Shown: in pieces, positions 62,901 to 64,000 of the stretch
Layout: each line of letters opens with the position of its first letter
How positions within the stretch are numbered: position 1 is the first letter of the stretch
Source of the DNA: Alentia gelatinosa
Lineage: Eukaryota > Annelida > Polychaeta > Phyllodocida > Polynoidae
Assembly (NCBI GenBank): GCA_950022655.1
Contig: OX465579.1
Coordinates: 80,859,193-80,923,192, forward strand
DNA length: 64,000 bases
Reading direction: 5' to 3'
The notes under the pieces: generated by a model
What the model was told of the DNA's origin: nothing
Databases searched by the model: none
The model's input: only the letters and a program-made list of their open reading frames with translations
Program-made: the position numbers and the translations under genes

Positions 62901-63809
62901 AAAGATTGCTAGTCATCTGTAAAATGTCGTCTGCCTTGATTTTCAGCATGATGGGCTCGGACTCGACTAGCGTGTCCACGTGGGCGACAGGGTCCAATGA
63001 CACGTGGACACATCTAAAACGAGGCTTCAAACACCTCTCCGTGGAGCACACCTCGCTCGCCGATAAGGCCAGCCGCCAGGCGGCGCGCGAAGACTGCGGG
63101 CTGGTCGAGGAGCTCAACTTCTTCTTAGACCTGCTTTACTCCTACAGGGTGGGCAGCCTCTTCTCTTCACCTTGAACATATCCAGTCTGATGTAGTACAC
63201 AGTAATAACATCTTGTCCCATGAGAATACATCATAATCTCTGGCTTAGCAATGCGCTTTTAGAGTCCAGAGGCTGCTCATAACTTCAGACGTACTACAAG
63301 TACCTGTTTGTAAACAGAATAACTCCTTGACCTTGTTGAGCGTTTAAATCAGTATTTAAAATCTGTCGATGTTACTATAGTACAGCCTCTGTAAAAACAC
63401 AAAATATGAAAATGAAAGTCACTCCAGGACAATAGTTGTGTAAATGATTCCCCTGCATATTTACTAATATGGGAAGATGGGAGGAATAACAGGTTAAAAT
63501 ATCAAATGTTGTCATATTTTGTATCATTTCACTTTGACAATAAATAACAAAGGTCAATGTTGCCCGTTGGAGTAGTAGGGCTTTATAGAGGCCGTGTAGG
63601 GTTATACTGATAAATGAACTCAGTCTAATGTATATGAACTTGCCCGTGGTCGCGTGTTTCAGGACTTGTGTGACCGGCACGAGAAGGGTGTCCTCAGCGA
63701 CCACCAGAGAGCTCTTCACAAGATGGGGCTCTATAAGCGGAAGCACATGACGGCCTCTGTGGGCAGCGAGTCGAACGCCGTCGACCAGCTCGAGAGGCGG
63801 ATTCTCCGG
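35986..63809 (+). CDS. SNX8: Sorting nexin 8 (EH-PX-BAR), partial: C-terminus beyond window
   Basis: SNX8 (yeast Mvp1) is a PX-BAR protein that binds PI3P on early endosomes and helps form retrograde tubules to the Golgi. Exons: 35986-36007, 36130-36254, 56503-56635, 58412-58605, 59504-59621, 60433-60554, 61083-61163, 61361-61521, 62947-63148, 63663-63809. All have AG/GT borders and continuous phase, giving 1305 nt (435 codons). The last donor (gtaattat) follows 63809 with no stop, so the last part of the BAR domain is outside the window. Strong family matches are [53 protein letters not shown] and [20 protein letters not shown]. The start is the only in-frame ATG in exon 1. Intron 2 is 20.2 kb and full of transposons. 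Confidence 0.95.
37419..38366 (-). mobile_element. Dispersed element, copy 3 (inverted, no satellite core)
   Basis: Reverse orientation relative to copies 1 and 2. It starts gcaggtggactgttggtc (37419), carries the ctatagcc-tactgtag block inverted, and has gcgtccacctgctaatttgg near 38307-38326. Instead of a satellite it has several poly-G runs (37630, 37843, 38027). It lies in SNX8 intron 2. Confidence 0.65.
38879..38938. repeat. Perfect 29-bp tandem duplication
   Basis: ctttgctgaacaccacatgt and the following nine bases occur twice, at 38879-38907 and 38910-38938 (period 31). Confidence 0.85.
41150..42900. repeat. Degenerate tandem repeats, unit about 90-150 bp
   Basis: A recurring pattern of cctgattgttcagtttacc, catagtgacttta, gagacaagaggatg occurs at about 41190, 41330, 42060, 42140, 42220, 42745 and 42830 with heavy drift. 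Unit boundaries are unclear. It lies in SNX8 intron 2. Confidence 0.55.
43770..43962 (+). repeat. Repeat A1 (left terminus) of the Ngaro-like element
   Basis: The sequence from ggtagctcatggcccg to ttttttctcc recurs as A2 at 54892-55084 with only two or three differences (near 43796-43799). It contains two CACGTG boxes (43864-43869 and 43881-43886) and should hold the element promoter, because Gag opens just after it. Confidence 0.85.
44070..45224 (+). CDS. Gag-like ORF of the Ngaro-like element
   Basis: This is the Gag-like nucleocapsid ORF of the recombinase retroelement, 384 codons from the ATG at 44070. The same frame is open from 43884, inside repeat A1, so a longer start is possible. 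It has a low-complexity acidic N-terminus, a helical middle and a Cys/His-rich C-terminal region ([16 protein letters not shown], then [15 protein letters not shown], then HACNRK) like the zinc-knuckle region of DIRS and Ngaro Gag proteins. Its stop overlaps the start of the Pol frame by a few bases (45221-45224), suggesting coupled translation or frameshifting. Confidence 0.75.
   Translation: MPKTRAGPSTSQAQEESTDSTMRPSEDHVESASEVGSVKTTRLVAVEVGLAAMKEDVKTQISGVLAAINRLAEQRAPEAASRPPTAQSAAERRTQDWAEDQAARVLPAPRQLRERYGADSYIQRELDREAIKHDRTAGKLHSDLNIARLTSKPYMFIDREGVYTLAQKLEVRGSLGPMEYVNAFLGLLGDHRAVEPEDRDHMSKHLHQVSIDAQSRPWAGVRRWSQFIFDQVETGRMSWSDYALIQEERVRLAMMAGTQTGGADSGSKSRSRELPCRQFNSDRGCRHRSGHEDGPIKWVHICSYCDSVGKQCGHSLHACNRKLGYTMGYDSQQAPQPPAARRAGQVAYTPQAGYTLRAADPGPDALYQHGGQPAAKNGHGAPRE
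45221..48301 (+). pseudogene. Pol region of the Ngaro-like element: RT, RNase H, tyrosine recombinase (frameshifted)
   Basis: Pol copies the element and inserts the circular DNA by site-specific recombination. In order: a linker (45221-46010, including an Asn run at about 45489-45510); RT (about 46029-46790) with SIDIARAY and the YLDD catalytic box; RNase H (about 46860-47225) with its D-E-D-D residues (ITVDA, SELEAL, FCDN, VADALSR); and tyrosine recombinase (about 47340-48301) with ALRQSE (first Arg), HSLR (His and second Arg) and the SYIR tyrosine. The reading frame changes near 46000-46030 and near 46750-46800, and the recombinase N-terminal region at about 47300-47480 reads better in another frame. 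The catalytic residues survive but the frame is broken, unless these are assembly errors. Confidence 0.85.
45252..45523. promoter_or_regulatory. Cluster of seven CACGTG E-box palindromes in the Ngaro-like element
   Basis: CACGTG starts at 45252, 45297, 45358, 45405, 45432, 45465 and 45518. Five more lie upstream (43864, 43881, 44062, 44151, 44377). The cluster falls in the low-complexity linker at the start of Pol, where protein constraint is weak. These sites could bind bHLH-zip factors; a compositional cause is not excluded. Confidence 0.35.
48528..49922 (+). CDS. ORF1 of the non-LTR element: L1-ORF1p-like coiled coil fused to a NADAR domain
   Basis: 464 codons, intact. Residues about 55-165 form a long coiled coil, likely for trimer or oligomer formation. 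Residues about 165-300 look like the RNA-binding part of L1-type ORF1 proteins ([48 protein letters not shown]). Residues about 305-460 match the NADAR fold (YbiA/DUF1768): [52 protein letters not shown] and [20 protein letters not shown] proteins bind ADP-ribose-type ligands; some cleave N-glycosidic bonds or remove ADP-ribose from guanine. Whether this copy is catalytic is unknown. The fusion lies within one open frame, so it is not a chimera of separate ORFs. Confidence 0.85.
   Translation: MRGKNKKTRKDSGSTQEQAEGLLHDDTALSPTRSTAGSVSEQYISPRLTIDSSNIQMIQKINELEDRVCTQENTLTNAISVLNKLQKKLEKEEKTLNETAKLLAQVSTQLKENIQKVNEVEEAIESWDKNELDSDGSTNSVLLQKINEKLEKIEDEQLRKLLVIDGLKEERNEDIRSVFIQLLQDIGLESTVPFIDNVYRRGRYNDQQRRARSVIVCFGNSSVKSRIFRNVNRLKGNIKWKGVSLSDDVRFEDRDKLKDLKAIQAVARSRNIKCVVRGLSIKIQDKTYAYKDIDKLPEGLTIQDVKTIITDEYVAYQSKHAPLSNMFPCQFELEEVKYVSAEQCYQHRHALSVNQQQTADQILRTNLPGKAKSLARTLPKTPEWETMKEEVMKSILHAKFEQNRSLLAALLATNTKKLYEATKDITWGCGLHLGEARNLTPNKVTSGNRHGALLEEVRESLRNG
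49946..50680 (+). CDS. SGNH/GDSL hydrolase-like ORF of the non-LTR element
   Basis: 244 codons, starting 23 bp after the ORF1 stop. It carries the SGNH blocks: IIGDSR (nucleophile serine, residues about 36-41), YVMGGVCNI (Gly and Asn of the oxyanion hole) and EDGVHPK (catalytic Asp-His) near the C-terminus. Esterase domains of this class are known in ORF1 proteins of CR1-like retrotransposons, where their role is unsettled. Here it is a free-standing ORF between ORF1 and the endonuclease. All key residues I can name are present, so an active enzyme is likely. Confidence 0.78.
   Translation: MSYRKNINYPTKLDNDLQKLEKTLTRLWKPNPHHAIIGDSRTARLYEAITLQNDQSHRFNTFVFSSAKIQDLLVLANTYLSHNHNSIVYVMGGVCNITTRNLENKSISMNWNTAAELTTHLIAYTDVGVEWIRRNQPTAQLVICPLTAPTLTDCVNDFTEKQQELVNTAVTDYNKFLIDLNYQQPFVTPWLANHVHKWRRNRYRHYHNMMREDGVHPKTELLDLWAGDFVKIFERNIPSRNNRW
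51059..51355 (+). CDS. Small hydrophobic ORF upstream of the endonuclease ORF
   Basis: 98 codons, with a strongly hydrophobic stretch at residues about 22-55 ([20 protein letters not shown], then FFLIFVNF) that could span a membrane. Its end overlaps the endonuclease start by 11 bp in another frame. It lies in the 664-bp gap between the SGNH ORF and the endonuclease, and no family is recognised. A T-rich spacer can mimic a membrane segment by chance, so translation is uncertain. Confidence 0.25.
   Translation: MMKDSTLRVAVSDSHRCNVHSLLFFSSSFFIFCSFVLFIVYTYMKFFLIFVNFASAVGRMLTYRNYIRYLGWPLIVYQAYFDLPFIFDLNYIASKHGL
51345..52412 (+). CDS. Endonuclease (EEP family) part of the non-LTR Pol
   Basis: 355 codons. 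The apurinic-like endonuclease motifs of non-LTR retrotransposons appear in order: [18 protein letters not shown] (metal-binding Glu), [26 protein letters not shown] (the GDFN box), TTIDLIFTN and LSDHQAI (catalytic Asp-His). It nicks target DNA to prime reverse transcription. The frame stops at 52412, while the RT continues in another frame from 52325. The switch lies in the run around aagggggat near 52367-52375, so this was probably one polyprotein. Confidence 0.85.
   Translation: MDYKTMNDIKDTKGFRMVHANCRSIRSKFENITLELGNAYWDIITISETWLKDLDNMNSYQMENYSLYRLDRSWKNKVTDINPKIGGGLCMYVKQGILHDQIIFNNLNRSCKDIEIQILVIRRKGQKDLAILNVYRPREGSILIFLDMLEETITQIQREKNHEMVVLGDFNLNIRTTRDPNIIRLNNSMHQLGFTQTIQDHTRLSENSTTIDLIFTNGNDTLSTGVLDISLSDHQAIFIIKKKGYKQYKKREFQGRTYKGYNPAKLRCELEKVNWDRLRNYTEISDKWNTIVQEITVALDKICPYKTFFIKDKQAPWINNDILEQIEWRKIDYIERLVKQARGMIDAKPRIQEIT
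52325..54223 (+). CDS. Reverse transcriptase part of the non-LTR Pol
   Basis: 632 codons; the first about 20 codons overlap the endonuclease frame. RT motifs: [43 protein letters not shown] (first catalytic Asp), [20 protein letters not shown], the YADDT catalytic pair, and KYLGVTLD. The C-terminal segment ([16 protein letters not shown], then SFKEFK) is typical of Jockey/CR1-group elements. No RNase H or zinc knuckle follows. The RT frame is intact; a single indel or programmed shift separates it from the endonuclease. Confidence 0.88.
   Translation: MEKNRLYRKASKTGKGDDRRKAQNTRNNLNKIIKNTRSAYLKKQLNETEGNPKKFWREINSILPGTYEQKKANIQLKNDEGQFIDPAQTPDYINDFFLGIGSKLSKNMYLPWINYDKRQFENMTDFCIDKDGLIEIIKDICVNKQSMVEGINTRVLRDAFLIIPDIIVDLINLSFGEGVLPKSWKSSRVVPIPKGGDPFKITNLRPISLLPYPSKIIEKIVHQKITSFLDTNQILTKHQSGFRKGFSTTDSIAKFTDEILKSRNIAKSTVAAFVDFQKAFDTVDHVILNSKLRDYGIGEKNLQWMTNYLQNRTQCVKINDNVSKPGIVQCGVPQGSTLGPLLFLVYINDLSIALSDSCISLYADDTVIFRDGYEIDEQFNSLQLDLYKLETWCLQNKLSINTLKTKIMYFSTKRNNLGNLPHIFLNDQKLQTVPTYKYLGVTLDRRLDYHLHTERMIKTISYRLYQLVKLRPYITRSAAIKMYKMSIVPYYDYADILYAGSNKGILQKLQRLQNKCLRVCLQSNIRTPIIELHVNAKVPFLEDRRTSHMYNYMYKRSRNINYIDILDRNTRAGTAPLIRMLTPNCYAYARSVNHLGASMWNTLPPIVRNTPSFKEFKSISKKCMMDKIAIQN
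54576..54605 (+). promoter_or_regulatory. Poly(A) signal and A-tail of the non-LTR element
   Basis: AATAAA at 54576-54581 precedes an 11-A run at 54595-54605, where the element ends and repeat B1 resumes. This gives the insertion a sharp 3' end. Confidence 0.8.
54892..55084 (+). repeat. Repeat A2 of the Ngaro-like element
   Basis: Second copy of A1, running straight into B2, as expected for split direct repeats. Confidence 0.85.
55081..55452 (+). repeat. Repeat B2 (right terminus) of the Ngaro-like element
   Basis: Copy of B1. Its first 88 bp match 48312-48402 with some change at the start, and 55167-55452 reads as identical to 54606-54891 over 286 bp. The end, ggggtaatg, borders unrelated intron sequence (attatatg). 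Confidence 0.85.
55453..56502 (+). other. SNX8 intron 2, part right of the retrotransposon
   Basis: It contains an unrecognised 81-codon open frame (55886-56131) and the possible alternative first exon (56183-56281). Otherwise it is ordinary AT-rich intron. Confidence 0.5.
56183..56281 (+). CDS. Possible alternative first exon of SNX8 (33 codons)
   Basis: An ATG at 56183 follows an in-frame TAG and opens a 33-codon frame that ends at a gtacac donor in phase 0. It could therefore splice straight to SNX8 exon 3 and yield an isoform lacking the first half of the EH domain. The peptide begins [13 protein letters not shown] and resembles no domain I know. The donor is weak and there is no direct support. 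Another frame across 56155-56280 is also open. An unrelated open frame (55886-56131, 81 codons, unrecognised) lies just upstream in a slightly GC-richer patch. Confidence 0.22.
57276..57324. repeat. Perfect 18-bp hairpin in SNX8 intron 3
   Basis: AGCTAGGATGGGGATTCC at 57276-57293 is perfectly complementary to 57307-57324, with a 13-nt loop that can itself pair (CATA/TATG). It could be a miRNA-like hairpin or a tiny foldback remnant; nothing shows transcription beyond the host intron. Confidence 0.7.
57805..58142. mobile_element. piggyBac-like MITE (338 bp)
   Basis: TTAA followed by CCCTTTCCTTACC at 57805-57821, and the inverse GGTAAGGAAAGGG followed by TTAT at 58126-58142. TTAA target duplication and CCC-starting termini are typical of piggyBac; the right TTAA has one change. 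It lies in SNX8 intron 3 and has no coding capacity. Confidence 0.6.
58412..60554 (+). other. SNX8: PX (phosphoinositide-binding) domain exons of SNX8
   Basis: Exons 58412-58605, 59504-59621 and 60433-60554 cover residues about 94-238; the PX fold spans about 133-238. The PI3P-pocket hallmarks are visible: RRYNDF (residues 166-171, the R-R-Y-x-x-F signature), the proline-rich turn IPRLPPKK, and the conserved arginine in the [11 protein letters not shown] helix. All pocket residues I know for the family are present, so PI3P binding is expected. The stretch before the PX fold, residues 95-132, has no domain I recognise. Confidence 0.9.
61083..63809 (+). other. SNX8: BAR-domain exons of SNX8 (incomplete)
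   Basis: Exons 61083-61163, 61361-61521, 62947-63148 and 63663-63809 encode residues 239-435, long amphipathic helices typical of an SNX-BAR. Stretches such as [16 protein letters not shown] and [20 protein letters not shown] align with the vertebrate BAR region. BAR dimers sense and drive membrane curvature. The last helices, which follow the QLERRI segment in vertebrates, lie beyond base 64000. Confidence 0.88.
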
Positions 63810-64000
63810 GTAATTATCTGTAAACTCATAATGAAAAGCGGTACAGCAGTGTATAATTCCCGACCCTAGGGCAGCGTCGTTATTTCAGCCACTGTCTCCA
63901 GTTAGAGATACACTGTCCATGATACAGAACATAACCATCCTAATACGGGCGCTGCCATTGGACAAGAAGCGCCCCCTGTGGTATGGCTGTGAATTATCAT

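Overview
This is a eukaryotic, AT-rich, intron-rich window. The genes have many short exons with GT-AG introns, one intron is over 20 kb, and the introns are full of transposons and satellites. Protein similarity remembered from known families points to a bilaterian animal. A marine invertebrate such as a lophotrochozoan or an invertebrate deuterostome fits best, but the sequence alone does not fix the species.

Two host genes lie head to head. On the minus strand, 35337 down to 1491, is a complete IQCE orthologue (IQ-motif protein of the cilium base). I rebuilt it as 25 coding exons (919 codons plus stop) with every exon-exon phase compatible. It has a coiled-coil middle, an array of eight IQ-like motifs that grew by exon duplication, and an acidic C-terminal tail like the vertebrate protein. 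On the plus strand, from 35986 and running off the right edge, is an SNX8 orthologue (sorting nexin 8, Mvp1-like). Ten coding exons (435 codons) give an EH-like domain, a PX domain and most of a BAR domain. The two ATGs are 648 bp apart, so the genes probably share a bidirectional promoter. As I recall, both map to 7p22 in human, so this looks like old microsynteny in tighter form.

SNX8 intron 2 (36255-56502) splits the EH-domain coding sequence and holds the most notable content: a Ngaro-like (DIRS order) tyrosine-recombinase retrotransposon at 43770-55452. It has Gag, RT, RNase H and recombinase regions and textbook split direct repeats (A1-ORFs-B1-A2-B2). A second retrotransposon is nested inside repeat B1 at 48403-54605, a poly(A)-tailed non-LTR element. 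Its first ORF is an L1-ORF1p-like coiled-coil protein fused to a NADAR (YbiA/DUF1768-type) domain. Next come a separate SGNH-hydrolase ORF, a small hydrophobic ORF, and endonuclease and reverse transcriptase regions separated by one frameshift. A retroelement carrying a candidate ADP-ribose-processing domain is the best candidate here for something undescribed.

The IQCE introns hold a 2-kb minisatellite with an 11-bp unit, several (GGGA)n arrays, three copies of a dispersed element whose core satellite differs between copies, several MITE-like hairpin elements, a tRNA-like SINE head and two hammerhead-ribozyme-like motifs. Most long ORFs in these stretches are repeat artefacts or lie antisense to real exons.
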